Source: Paraburkholderia metrosideri (lineage in GTDB: Bacteria > Pseudomonadota > Gammaproteobacteria > Burkholderiales > Burkholderiaceae). Taken from it: a DNA stretch of 64,000 bases. The stretch spans positions 248,001 to 312,000 of the forward strand of contig NZ_CAJHCP010000009.1 of the NCBI RefSeq assembly GCF_904848625.1, read 5' to 3'. Position 1 is the first letter of the stretch. The number at the start of each line of letters is the position of its first letter. Made by a program: the position numbers and the translations under genes. Below are positions 55,792 to 64,000 of this stretch, piece by piece. The notes below the pieces were generated by a model that was not told the DNA's origin, did no database searches, and was given only the letters and a program-made list of their open reading frames with translations.

Positions 55792-56251
55792 GAGAATCCT
55801 TCGGTCAGGGTTGTGAGGGGATCCCCCTCGGTAAAGGATTCGACTTTAGTCTCTTTGCGAAAATCGTGCGTTCTGCCGGGTTCAGAGTGGACCGTAATAT
55901 TTACTGATCGATTCAACGCGTAGCAGGGGAGGTCCGGAAAAGTTGCTTCTACCGGCAACGCCGGACTTGACCATCGTTGTCGTGACCGTGGCGAAAAGCG
56001 AAGCGCGGTTCTCGAGTACATGATGAGTTGTTCCGACCCATCGATTCCTTCCATGTTCATGAGATGACTGGCTGCAAATGTACCAGGTACTGACGCATGC
56101 ATTGAGGTTGATTCGTTGTCCATGTGATTAGTAAATCTCGAATCGATATTGGCCATGGCCGCATCTGGCCACCCATAATTGATTCGCCGATCCAGACATC
56201 ACAGATGTCTCGACGTTTCCGTCAACGATCTCTGCCAGCGCTTCGATACTC
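55792..56251. other. Intergenic region between divergent SDR and monooxygenase cluster
   Basis: 460 bases. Promoters for both directions must be here. No gene with a ribosome site or recognisable product; no clear operator. Confidence 0.4.
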
Positions 56252-57658
56252 ATGTCAAAACGTCTCATCTTCAATGGCTTCTCGATGAATTGCGTGTCAC
56301 ATGTCTTTCACGGCATGTGGCGGCACCCTGATACGAAGCAGACCGAATTCAACGAGCTTGCCACCTGGGTCGAGCTCGTGAAGCTGCTGGAGCGCGGGAA
56401 ATTCGACGCGCTATTCATGGCCGACGTAATCGGTGTCGATCCTTCGTATGAAGGCGGTTGGGACCGTTATATCGAAGAGGCAGTGCAGATTCCGATCAAC
56501 GATTCGAGCACATTGATCGCCGCACTAATCGGCGCAACTGAACAGCTCGGCCTTAATTTCACCAGTTCGATCCTTCAGGATCATCCCTTCAGCTTTGCGC
56601 GTCGCGTGTCGACGCTCGATCACCTGAGCGGCGGCCGGATCGGCTGGAACATCGTGACGAGCGTGAGTCACAACGCGGCGCAGAATTTCGGTTTCGATCG
56701 CATCGTCGCTCATGACGAGCGCTATAAGTGGGCGCACGAATATCTCGACGTGGTCTACAAGCTGTGGGAAGGCTCATGGGACGACGACGCGCTAGTGGTC
56801 GACAAACTGCGCGGACTGTACGCGAATCCATCGGGTGTGCATCGGATTCGCCACGAGGGCAAGCGCTATCGTGTACTGGGTCCGCATTTGACGACGCCAT
56901 CGCCGCAGCGTGTGCCGGTGCTCTACCAGGCGGGCGCGTCTACCGCTGGCCGCGCGTTTGCCGCGGCCCATGCCGAAGGCACCTTCATCGCAAGCCAGAG
57001 TCCGGCCGGCGCTCAGCGGCTGACGCAGCAGGTGCGCGAGAAGGTACGTGGGTTCGGTCGTCACGACGACGATCTGCTGTTCATTCAGGGCATGTCGTTC
57101 GTGGTGGGCAGCACCGAAGAAGAAGCGCGGCGGCTCGCGCGCGAACAGGACGAATACATCAGCCTGGACGGTCTGGCCGCTCATATCAGCCGAGATCTCG
57201 GGGTCGATCTGGGGCTGCTCGATCCGGACCGTCCCGTCGACGATCTGAAAATCGAGGGCGTGCAAGGTCTCGTGCGTTTTTTCGAAGACGCCAATCCAGG
57301 TGTGCGGCCCACGGTGCGCAATCTGATTTCTGCTTATTCACAAAGCGGCCGGATAGTCGGCACGCCGGAATCGATCGCCGATCAACTGGAGGAGTGGCAG
57401 CGTGCCGGCATCGACGGCGTGAACGTCATGTATCACCGCACTCCACACTCGTTTGCCCGCTTCATCGAGCACGTGACTCCTGTGCTGCAACGACGCGGCC
57501 TTGCTCAGAGCGAATACGCGCCAGGCACGTTGCGGGAAAAGCTGTTCGCCGGTCGCGGGCCGCGCCTGAACGGGCGTCACCCGGCGGCGCGATATCGCGG
57601 TGCGTTCCGCGATGAGCCGGCACCGGCGGCTATCGAGGCAGCGCAGGCTGAATCGTGA
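56252..57658 (+). CDS. NtaA/SnaA/DszA-type FMN-dependent monooxygenase (first copy)
   Basis: 468 aa, a bacterial-luciferase-like TIM-barrel enzyme. Signatures: HVFHGMWRHPD, LERGKFDALFMADVIGV, RVSTLDHLSGGRIGWNIVTS, VLYQAGASTAGRAFAA. The family uses reduced FMN supplied by a reductase to open or desulfurise substrates such as nitrilotriacetate, dibenzothiophene sulfone or alkyl sulfur compounds. First gene of a five-gene run with a methionine-type ABC transporter and a second monooxygenase. No flavin reductase gene is within the run. ATG at 56252 has a weak ribosome site. Confidence 0.9.
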   Translation: MSKRLIFNGFSMNCVSHVFHGMWRHPDTKQTEFNELATWVELVKLLERGKFDALFMADVIGVDPSYEGGWDRYIEEAVQIPINDSSTLIAALIGATEQLGLNFTSSILQDHPFSFARRVSTLDHLSGGRIGWNIVTSVSHNAAQNFGFDRIVAHDERYKWAHEYLDVVYKLWEGSWDDDALVVDKLRGLYANPSGVHRIRHEGKRYRVLGPHLTTPSPQRVPVLYQAGASTAGRAFAAAHAEGTFIASQSPAGAQRLTQQVREKVRGFGRHDDDLLFIQGMSFVVGSTEEEARRLAREQDEYISLDGLAAHISRDLGVDLGLLDPDRPVDDLKIEGVQGLVRFFEDANPGVRPTVRNLISAYSQSGRIVGTPESIADQLEEWQRAGIDGVNVMYHRTPHSFARFIEHVTPVLQRRGLAQSEYAPGTLREKLFAGRGPRLNGRHPAARYRGAFRDEPAPAAIEAAQAES

Positions 57659-57692
57659 ACCATTCTGAATTGCCCATGAGGTCTTCTCATCC

Positions 57693-58781
57693 ATGATATC
57701 GATCAGGCAACTGACCAAAACCTACGGTGACGGCGCGAGCCGTTCGACTGTCCTCGATTCCATCGATCTGTCGGTCGAGCGCGGCGAGATTCTGGCGGTC
57801 GTCGGACCGAGCGGTGCGGGCAAGAGCACGCTTGCACGGTGTATCAATCTGCTCGAGCGGCCCAGTGCCGGCGCGGTCGTGGTCGACGGCCATGAACTGA
57901 CCGGGCTGAGCGAGTCGGCATTACGCGTTGCACGCCGCTCGATCGGCACGGTGTTCCAGGCGTCGCACATGCTGAGTCGCCGAACGGCGGCGGGTAACGT
58001 CGCACTGCCGCTGGAATACCTCGGTGTCGCGCCGGCCGAACGGGATGCACGCGTGGCGGAATTGCTCGAACGTGTCGGACTGGGCACGCACGCGCATCGC
58101 TATCCCCATCAACTCTCGGGGGGCCAGCGTCAACGGGTGGGCATTGCGCGCGCACTCGCGCTGCGTCCCTCCGTGCTCCTCGCCGACGAAGCGACCTCGG
58201 GCCTCGACCCCGACAACACCGACTCGATCATCGACCTGCTGCGCGAACTACGCAGCGATCTGGGCTTGACCGTGCTGATGATCACGCACGATATGCACGT
58301 CGTGCGCAAGATCGCCGATCGGGTCGCGCGCCTTGCGCACGGACGTATCGTCGAACTGGGCAGCTTGCTCGAACTGCTCGGCGATCCCGCGTCGGAACTC
58401 GGCCAGTCGCTGTTGCCGCGCACCGACGCGCTGCACACACACGATCTCGACCTGTCCCTGCAAGTGTGGAAGGTGTCGTACCAGCAACGTGGCGCGGCGT
58501 CGGACTGGATCGCGCGGCTGGCACGCGAAACCGGCGGTGACGTGCATCTGCTGGCGGCGTCGGTGGAAACCATTTCAGGTGTCCATGTGGGACATGCGTC
58601 GATCGGTTTGCGAGCCGATGCGAACCGCGAGCGGATTCGCGCATTGCTGGCGGACTGGGGCTTGCATGGTCATCCGCTCGACCCGCGCCCTTCGGTTGGC
58701 AGTAACGTCGCCACGGCTGCGTCCGCAGCGTCGCCAATCAGACCATCGCAAACCGTCGCGGACGAAGGAGCCTACGCATGA
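57693..58781 (+). CDS. Methionine-type ABC transporter ATP-binding protein
   Basis: 362 aa. Walker A GPSGAGKST (38-46), signature LSGGQRQRVGIARALAL, Walker B VLLADEATS, and the H-loop ITHDMH. The C-terminal 90 residues form a NIL domain (LSLQVWKVSYQQ, GVHVGHASIGLRAD), typical of MetN. Import is powered with the permease that follows and overlaps by 4 bases. Within this cluster the substrate is probably an organosulfur compound rather than only methionine. Confidence 0.9.
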   Translation: MISIRQLTKTYGDGASRSTVLDSIDLSVERGEILAVVGPSGAGKSTLARCINLLERPSAGAVVVDGHELTGLSESALRVARRSIGTVFQASHMLSRRTAAGNVALPLEYLGVAPAERDARVAELLERVGLGTHAHRYPHQLSGGQRQRVGIARALALRPSVLLADEATSGLDPDNTDSIIDLLRELRSDLGLTVLMITHDMHVVRKIADRVARLAHGRIVELGSLLELLGDPASELGQSLLPRTDALHTHDLDLSLQVWKVSYQQRGAASDWIARLARETGGDVHLLAASVETISGVHVGHASIGLRADANRERIRALLADWGLHGHPLDPRPSVGSNVATAASAASPIRPSQTVADEGAYA

Positions 58782-59485
58782 GCACGGACACCACCGGCGC
58801 TGCTGCGGTCGTCACCGTACTGAACACCACGCCGCTCGACAAACTTCCGGCGTTACTGATCCCCGCGTTCGGCGAGACGGTGCTGATGGTCGGCGTCGTG
58901 ATGCTGATCGTGTTTGCTCTCGGCCTGCCACTCGGGGTGATTGCGCACAATACCGGCCCGCGCGGGCTGTTCCCGAGGCGCCGAACTCACGCGGTGCTGA
59001 GTGCTGTCATCAGTCTTGGTCGTTCGCTGCCGTTTCTCGTGCTGATGGCCGCGATCATTCCGTTCACGCTGTTAATCACCGGCACGACGATCGGGATTCC
59101 CGCCGCGATCGTTCCTATGGTCGTCGCTGGCACGCCGTTCTTTGCGCGGCTCGTCGAGAACTCGCTGCGCGAGATTCCCGACGCCGTCACCGACCTCGCG
59201 CGCGCCTCCGGCGGCTCGCATCTTCAGGTGATCGTATCGGCGCAGCTATCCGAGGCATGGCCCGCAATCATCGGCAACCTCACGGTCAACACGATCGGCA
59301 TGATCGAGTATTCGGCGATTGCCGGAACGATCGGCGCCGGCGGCATTGGTTATGTGGCGGTGACGTACGGATACCAACGCTTCGATCACACCGTCATGCT
59401 GGCCACTGTCGTGATTCTTGTGGTGACGGTGGCGGTCGTTCAGGTGGTCGGTGACTTCTTCGTGCGACGGGCCCGTCCGGGCTGA
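58778..59485 (+). CDS. Methionine-type ABC transporter permease (MetI-like)
   Basis: 235 aa with five or six TM helices. The permease loop that contacts the ATPase is EIPDAVTDLARASGGSHLQV; GETVLMVGVVMLIVFALGLP, GTTIGIPAAIVPMVVAGTPF and GMIEYSAIAGTIGAGGIG are MetI-family motifs. ATGA overlap with the ATPase gene. Works with the substrate-binding protein encoded next. Confidence 0.92.
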   Translation: MSTDTTGAAAVVTVLNTTPLDKLPALLIPAFGETVLMVGVVMLIVFALGLPLGVIAHNTGPRGLFPRRRTHAVLSAVISLGRSLPFLVLMAAIIPFTLLITGTTIGIPAAIVPMVVAGTPFFARLVENSLREIPDAVTDLARASGGSHLQVIVSAQLSEAWPAIIGNLTVNTIGMIEYSAIAGTIGAGGIGYVAVTYGYQRFDHTVMLATVVILVVTVAVVQVVGDFFVRRARPG

Positions 59486-59532
59486 GCGCAGGCGCACGAG
59501 TATCTCTTTTCATTCTTCTCCGAGACAGCATC

Positions 59533-60486
59533 ATGAGCGAAAACGAACAGAACCAATCCGGCGGCGCACCGTCCGCTGCGAACACGCGAGGCTTCACGCT
59601 GCAACGCAAACGCCGCTGGCCGTGGATTGCGGGCGGCACGGTCATCGCGCTGATTGCGATCACGGCGCTTGCCGCGGTACGCAACAGCAACGACGGTTCG
59701 ACTATCGGCGACGCCGGCAGCACGGTGGAAGTCGCGTATCTGGAAAGCAATCCGGCGGAACAGGCGATTGTCGAATACATCAGCACGACGCTGGGGCCTG
59801 CGCATCACGTGAAGGTTAAAGGCATATCTCTCAGCGACAGCACGCAGATCAATCGCTCGGTCAGCGACGGCAAGATTGCTGGCACGATCTTCCAGCACAA
59901 GTACTGGCTGGGCCAGGTGATGGAAGCGAATCCCTCGTTCAAGGAAGAGCCGGGAACAGGTCCGATTTTTCACTGGATCTTCGGCGTGTGGTCGGATAAA
60001 TACCGTAGCGTGAACGACCTGCCTGATGGCGCGAAGATATCCGTTCCGTCCGATCCTGCCAATCAGGCGCAGGCGTTGTGGCTGCTGGAGAAAATCGGCC
60101 TGATCAAGCTCAGGGACGGGGTGCAGCCGTGGTCCGCGGGACTGAACGATATTGCGCAGAACCCGCATCATTTTTCGTGGGTGCAACTCGATCTCGCGGC
60201 GCAGCCACGCGGGCTGGCTTCGCTCGATGCCGTGATCGGCTACGCCGAATCATTTCTTGCCGCGGGCATTCCACAAAGCAAGCTGATTTATAACCCGAAG
60301 TCGCCGGATCAGTTCGCCTCGGTGCTGACGATCGGCACGCGCTACAAAGACACGGAAAACGTGAAGAACCTGATCGCCGCGTTCAACGATCCACGCTTGC
60401 AGACTTTCATCGCTAACGATCCGCGTACGCGGCCCATTGTTCTGCCGACCACGACCAGCGCGGCCGGCACCCACAGCGCCGGTTGA
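59533..60486 (+). CDS. NlpA/MetQ-type substrate-binding protein with a TM anchor instead of a lipobox
   Basis: 317 aa. The binding fold matches MetQ/NlpA: VEVAYLESNPAEQ, TIFQHKYWLGQVMEANP, KISVPSDPANQAQALWLLEK and SPDQFASVLTIGTRYKDTEN. Normal members are lipoproteins with a Cys directly after the signal; here there is no Cys at that place. A 28-residue hydrophilic start is followed by a single TM helix (about 29-49), so it is probably an inner-membrane-anchored periplasmic protein. Same operon as the transporter and monooxygenases. Confidence 0.85.
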   Translation: MSENEQNQSGGAPSAANTRGFTLQRKRRWPWIAGGTVIALIAITALAAVRNSNDGSTIGDAGSTVEVAYLESNPAEQAIVEYISTTLGPAHHVKVKGISLSDSTQINRSVSDGKIAGTIFQHKYWLGQVMEANPSFKEEPGTGPIFHWIFGVWSDKYRSVNDLPDGAKISVPSDPANQAQALWLLEKIGLIKLRDGVQPWSAGLNDIAQNPHHFSWVQLDLAAQPRGLASLDAVIGYAESFLAAGIPQSKLIYNPKSPDQFASVLTIGTRYKDTENVKNLIAAFNDPRLQTFIANDPRTRPIVLPTTTSAAGTHSAG

Positions 60487-60524
60487 ATCCTGGCGATTCG
60501 CGACGACATTGAGGAGTCAGCCCC

Positions 60525-61871
60525 GTGACGGATCGATCCCGCACCTTGCATCTCGGCCTCAACGTGTTGTCGGATGGCATGCATCCGGCTGCATGGCAGG
60601 CGCCTTATACCGATCCGCTCGGGTTCATCAGGCCCGCGCAATGGACGCACCTTGCGCGGGTGGCCGAGCGCGGCACGCTCGACGCGATCTTTCTTGCTGA
60701 CATTCCGCACCTGACGCTGGATGCCAGCGGATCGCTCGGTAAGCCGCCTCTCGCGCTCGACCCCATCGTGCTGCTGTCGACACTGGCTGGACAGACCACC
60801 CATATTGGGCTGATCGGTACGGTGTCGACGTCGTTCGAAGCGCCTTACAACGTGGCGCGGCGGTTCTCGTCCCTCGATCACCTGAGCGGCGGGCGGGCCG
60901 CGTGGAACGTGGTGACCACTGCCGACGCGGCAGCGGCTGCGAACTTCGGCGACACGCCGCATCTGCCGCGTGAAGAGCGCTACGCGCGGGCGAGCGAGTT
61001 CGTCGACGTCGTGCGCGCGCTGTGGGATAGCTGGGATGACGATGCATTGCTCGCCGACAAGTCGACCGGACGCTTCACCCGGCCTGGCGCCGTGCGTCCC
61101 ATCAATCATCGCGGTCGATTTTTCGACGTCGCCGGCCCACTGAATTTGCCGCGCTCGCCGCAAGGGCAGCCGGTGTTGTTTCAGGCGGGAGGTTCGTCGG
61201 GCGGACTGGATCTTGCCGCCCGCCATGCCGACGCCGTGTTTACGTCGCAGGCCACGCTCGAGGACGCGCTCGCCTACACGCGTGACCTGCGGCGACGGAC
61301 GGCTGCCTATGGCCGCCCCGAGGACGCGGTGCGCGTCATGCCAGGGCTGTCGTTCGTCTTGGGCGGTACGCATGCCGAGGCGCTGGCCCGGAGTCGCGAG
61401 CTGAACGAACTGGCGGGCGAGCGTCGTCTGCAAAATTTCGCCTGGCAGATCGGCGTCGATGTGGAAGAGCTGGCGTGGGATCGCCCGTTGCCGCAATGGC
61501 TGCTGGAGACCCAGACGCAATCGCGCAATGCACAAGGTGCGCGCGATCTGGTACTCAAGCTGGCCCGCCGCGAGCCGTTGACCGTGCGGCAGTTGCTCGA
61601 ACGCGTGCAGAGTTGGCATCGGCTGGTGATTGGCAGCCCCGAGCAGCTGGCGACGACGATCGAGGAGTGGTTTGTCGCGGGCGCCGTGGACGGCTTCAAT
61701 CTGATGCCCGATGTCGAACCGTCAGGGATCGAGGCATTCGTCGATCATGTCGTGCCGATCTTGCGCCGGCGCGGGATTTTCCGGCGCGAATACCGGGGTT
61801 CGACGTTGCGGGATCATCTCGGGCTGGCTGTACCGGCCGTTCATCAGCGGGAGGAAAGCGCGTTGTCGTAG
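60525..61871 (+). CDS. NtaA/SnaA/DszA-type FMN-dependent monooxygenase (second copy)
   Basis: 448 aa. LHLGLNVLSDGMHPAAWQAP, RVAERGTLDAIFLADIPHL, RRFSSLDHLSGGRAAWNVVT and VLFQAGGSSGGLDLAARHAD mark the same family as the enzyme at 56252, with clear divergence, so the two may act on different steps or substrates. GTG start at 60525, GAGGAG site. It is the last gene of the cluster; the hairpin at 61870 follows immediately. Confidence 0.9.
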   Translation: MTDRSRTLHLGLNVLSDGMHPAAWQAPYTDPLGFIRPAQWTHLARVAERGTLDAIFLADIPHLTLDASGSLGKPPLALDPIVLLSTLAGQTTHIGLIGTVSTSFEAPYNVARRFSSLDHLSGGRAAWNVVTTADAAAAANFGDTPHLPREERYARASEFVDVVRALWDSWDDDALLADKSTGRFTRPGAVRPINHRGRFFDVAGPLNLPRSPQGQPVLFQAGGSSGGLDLAARHADAVFTSQATLEDALAYTRDLRRRTAAYGRPEDAVRVMPGLSFVLGGTHAEALARSRELNELAGERRLQNFAWQIGVDVEELAWDRPLPQWLLETQTQSRNAQGARDLVLKLARREPLTVRQLLERVQSWHRLVIGSPEQLATTIEEWFVAGAVDGFNLMPDVEPSGIEAFVDHVVPILRRRGIFRREYRGSTLRDHLGLAVPAVHQREESALS

Positions 61872-61898
61872 CACCTGGAGCAGGTATTCCCAGGTGCT
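61870..61898 (+). terminator. Hairpin ending the monooxygenase/ABC cluster
   Basis: AGCACCTGG and CCAGGTGCT form a perfect 9-bp stem overlapping the stop codon of the second monooxygenase. No T-run; terminator or 3'-end hairpin. Confidence 0.5.
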
Positions 61899-61993
61899 TC
61901 GCCAACGTAATTATCGATAACTGGCGCTTCGGTGCGGCGGATGCCGGAAAACGGCTCTCCTATACTGGTATCCAACCAGACAGGGGAAACAGC

Positions 61994-62434
61994 ATGAAGC
62001 GTGTGATCGTCCGTCAGTCGTCAGTACACGGCAAAGGCGTGTTCGCGGTGCGGCCGCTCGAGGCGGGCGAGCGTGTGCTGCAGTACAAGGGTGAAATTGT
62101 CTCGTGGCGCAATGCCGTGCGCCGTCACCAGCGCGAAGGCATCGAAGGACACACGTTTCTGTTCGGGCTGTCGGATGGGTCCGTGATCGACGGCAGCCGG
62201 GGCGGCAATAGCGCGCGATGGCTTAACCACTCCTGCACGCCGAACTGCGAAACCGTTGAAGACAATGGCCGTATTTTCATCGACACCTTGCGTGCAATCG
62301 AGCCGGGGGAAGAGCTGTTTATCGAATATTTTCTGGTGACCGACGGTCCACTGGACGACGGCGTCCGGACGCAGTACGTATGCCGTTGTGCGTCGAGCGT
62401 ATGCCGGCAGTCATTGCTGGCCGATGCAGGCTGA
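61994..62434 (+). CDS. SET-domain protein-lysine methyltransferase
   Basis: 146 aa, almost only a SET domain: HGKGVFAVRPLEAGERVLQY, a central WLNHSCTPNCE (the NHSCxPN SAM-binding motif) and GEELFIEYF (usual ELxxDY). A C-terminal CRCASSVCRQ resembles the post-SET zinc-binding cysteine motif of eukaryotic histone methyltransferases. ATG at 61994 with AGGGGAA upstream; the frame continues to 61475 inside the monooxygenase gene but that part is a shadow. Bacterial SET proteins can methylate chromosomal or ribosomal proteins; the substrate here is unknown. Confidence 0.88.
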   Translation: MKRVIVRQSSVHGKGVFAVRPLEAGERVLQYKGEIVSWRNAVRRHQREGIEGHTFLFGLSDGSVIDGSRGGNSARWLNHSCTPNCETVEDNGRIFIDTLRAIEPGEELFIEYFLVTDGPLDDGVRTQYVCRCASSVCRQSLLADAG

Positions 62435-62495
62435 CCCTCAGCGTCCAGCAGCGCGGCTGCAGATGCCGCGACACGCGAGCATCGCGGCCCTCTGC

Positions 62496-63266
62496 TCAGA
62501 TCGATTTCACTTCTCCGCCGTCCATCCGCAACGTCGATCCCGTCATCCACCGCGCCACCGGCGACACGATGAACGCCATCAGTTCGGCGATCTCCTCCGG
62601 CGTGCCATAACGCGCAATACCCGCTTCGCCGGGAAACTTCGCCGTCGCTTCTTCGACCGACATGTTGTGTAGCGGCGCCCAATGTTCCAGATACGAGCGG
62701 CGCCGGCCGGTCATGACCGGCCCCGGCAGCACACTGTTGACCTGCACGCCGTCGACGATGCCGCGATCCGAAAACGCTTTGGCGAGTGCCACGATGGCCG
62801 CGTTGATCGTGCCCACAGCCGCATACGGTGCCTTGGGAAACAGCGCCGAGTTCCCGGACATCAGCACGACCGATCCAGCGCCTTGCTTCAACGACGGCCA
62901 CGCCGCGATCGTCAGCCGGCGCGCACCGTGCAGCTTGAGTGCGAAGCCGCGGTCCCACTGCTCATCGGTCATCTCGAGTACATCGATCTGAGGTACCGCG
63001 CCCGCGATGTTGAGCAATGCGTCGATCCGCCCGAACGTCGAGAGTGTTTGATCGACGACCTGCTGTGCGACATCGGCTTCGGACAGGTCTGCGTCGATCA
63101 CGAGCGGCGTCGCCCCTGCCTGCTTCACCTCGGCGGCGGTTTCTTCCAGGTTCGCGCGATTGCGGGCGACCAGCACGATCGAGTCAAAATCCCGAGCCAG
63201 CCTGATGGCAGTCGAGCGGCCGATACCCTGACTCGCGCCCGTTACGATTGCGACTTTGCCAGACAT
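62496..63266 (-). CDS. Short-chain dehydrogenase/reductase
   Basis: 256 aa from the ATG at 63266 (AAGGAGAAG upstream). Glycine motif IVTGASQGIGRS, cofactor region, NIAGAVP for the NNAG site, and the active-site region VVLMSGNSALFPKAPYAAVG; the usual YxxxK Lys is not at its standard place (Y-AAVG-T), so catalysis may be altered or impaired. The second half has INSVLPGPV and DGGEV typical of FabG-like SDRs. It is followed upstream by an alpha/beta hydrolase on the same strand but converges with the SET gene. Confidence 0.85.
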   Translation of the reverse strand: MSGKVAIVTGASQGIGRSTAIRLARDFDSIVLVARNRANLEETAAEVKQAGATPLVIDADLSEADVAQQVVDQTLSTFGRIDALLNIAGAVPQIDVLEMTDEQWDRGFALKLHGARRLTIAAWPSLKQGAGSVVLMSGNSALFPKAPYAAVGTINAAIVALAKAFSDRGIVDGVQVNSVLPGPVMTGRRRSYLEHWAPLHNMSVEEATAKFPGEAGIARYGTPEEIAELMAFIVSPVARWMTGSTLRMDGGEVKSI

Positions 63267-63324
63267 GATGCTTCTCCTTGTTGCATACATGAAGAATCAG
63301 GCATGACCTGATTGATCGTTTGTC

Positions 63325-64000
63325 TTAGGGTTTGAGGAAGTCGGCAATTGCCGTGGAGATCTCTGCGGCGTGCGTTTCCAGGGCGAAGTGGCCGGTGTCG
63401 AAGAACCGCACCACGGCATCGGGGATGTCGCGCCGGAATGCGTCGGCGCCAGCGTGCAGAAAGAACGGATCGTTTTTTCCCCACACGGCGAGGAAGCGCG
63501 GCTGATGGGTACGAAAGTACTGCTGAAACGCGGGATACAGCGCTATGTTGCTCTGGTAGTCGCGAAACAGGTCGAGCTGTATCTCGTCCGCACCGGGGCG
63601 GTTCAAATAGAAGTTGTCGAGCGAGTAGCCGTCTGGTGACACGAAGGCCGTGTCCGGCACGCCGTGGGTGTACTGCCAGGCGGTCGTCTCAAGCGTCAGC
63701 AAGCCACGAAGCGCTTGCCGGTTCGCAGCCGAAGCGTCTTGCCAATAGGCGCGAATTGGATTCCAGCCGTCGCTCAAACCCTCCTCGTACGCGTTGCCGT
63801 TCTGCGAAATGATGGCGGCGATCCGCTCGGGATGCCGGATGGCAAGCCGGAAACCGGTGGGTGCGCCATAGTCGAATACATACAGCGCGAAGCGGTCGAA
63901 GCCGATCACTTCAGTGAAACGCTCGATGACATTCGCGATGTTGCCGAACGTGTACGCAAAATTGTCACGACTGGGCATATCCGATTGCCCGAAGCCCGGT
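63325..64000 (-). CDS. Alpha/beta hydrolase (haloalkane dehalogenase/epoxide hydrolase-like), cut at right edge
   Basis: About 225 residues of the C-terminal part; the frame runs off the window end. PGFGQSD at the edge, nucleophile elbow YVFDYGAPTGFRLA (Asp as nucleophile, the D-x-G-x-x pattern), HPERIAAIISQNG, LAVWGKNDPFFLHAGADAFR (acid) and FFDTGHFALETHA (His). Asp as nucleophile indicates the haloalkane dehalogenase or epoxide hydrolase branch rather than a Ser esterase. Upstream of the SDR on the same strand, 58 bases apart, so likely co-transcribed. Confidence 0.85.
   Translation of the reverse strand, partial: PGFGQSDMPSRDNFAYTFGNIANVIERFTEVIGFDRFALYVFDYGAPTGFRLAIRHPERIAAIISQNGNAYEEGLSDGWNPIRAYWQDASAANRQALRGLLTLETTAWQYTHGVPDTAFVSPDGYSLDNFYLNRPGADEIQLDLFRDYQSNIALYPAFQQYFRTHQPRFLAVWGKNDPFFLHAGADAFRRDIPDAVVRFFDTGHFALETHAAEISTAIADFLKP

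Noticed and set aside
57693..60486. Simple methionine importer (metNIQ)
   Set aside because: The transporter proteins are of that family, but the flanking monooxygenases and the atypical binding protein make a different sulfur substrate more likely.
60342..61619. Minus-strand open frame of 425 codons over the second monooxygenase
   Set aside because: Shadow of a clear FMN-dependent monooxygenase.

Overview
The window is GC-rich, densely packed DNA from a Gram-negative bacterium. Codon use, two trimeric porins of the Burkholderia type, a DUF4148 protein, several LysR and AraC regulators and many catabolic modules point to a Burkholderiaceae chromosome, most likely Paraburkholderia, Caballeronia or a close relative. 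This is an inference from gene content. I saw no rRNA, tRNA, CRISPR array, insertion sequence or prophage. Both ends cut through genes.

Layout. 1-9 kb: end of a DUF2000 gene with its AraC regulator, a tannase-family lipoprotein, a universal stress protein, a set of small envelope proteins, and a LysR/SDR divergent pair plus an AraC regulator. 9-15 kb: oligopeptidase A (prlC), then a leftward operon (TPR protein, Mn-superoxide dismutase, MntH) behind a strong Fur-box-like palindrome, and a low-affinity iron permease family gene on the other side of that site. 15-19 kb: a tartrate/D-malate module (LysR, dehydrogenase, MFS carrier). 19.4-20.6 kb: an acyltransferase-3 gene broken by a frameshift. 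21-26 kb: a four-gene operon with the architecture of Ralstonia phcB-phcS-phcR-phcQ (methyltransferase, membrane histidine kinase, receiver-kinase hybrid, receiver protein), i.e. a likely 3-hydroxy-fatty-acid methyl ester quorum-sensing system closed by a terminator. 26.3-30.5 kb: a FadR-family regulator, MFS carrier and quinone-dependent D-lactate dehydrogenase with two matching TGGT-N3-ACCA operators. 30.6-36.4 kb: Bcr-type exporter, porin, MEDS-domain histidine kinase and a truncated receiver. 36.4-41.5 kb: AraC regulator divergent from a three-gene tripartite efflux operon. 41.6-49.5 kb: a small exported protein, di-heme cytochrome c peroxidase, phosphoesterase lipoprotein, second acyltransferase and a LytTR/LytS-type two-component pair. 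50-55.8 kb: DUF4148 protein, exported hydrolase, second porin, class I fructose-bisphosphate aldolase, SDR. 56.2-61.9 kb: two flavin monooxygenases of the NtaA/SnaA/DszA type flanking a methionine-type ABC transporter, probably an organosulfur uptake and oxidation operon. 62-64 kb: SET-domain methyltransferase with a post-SET cysteine motif, an SDR and a cut-off alpha/beta hydrolase.

How the genes work together: most of the window consists of self-contained modules with a local regulator (iron/manganese oxidative defence, C4-dicarboxylate use, D-lactate use, drug efflux, organosulfur scavenging) plus one global signalling operon (phc). The most interesting parts are the phc operon, the monooxygenase/ABC cluster, the paired FadR operators, and two genes that look recently damaged (acyltransferase at 19.4 kb, receiver at 36.1 kb).
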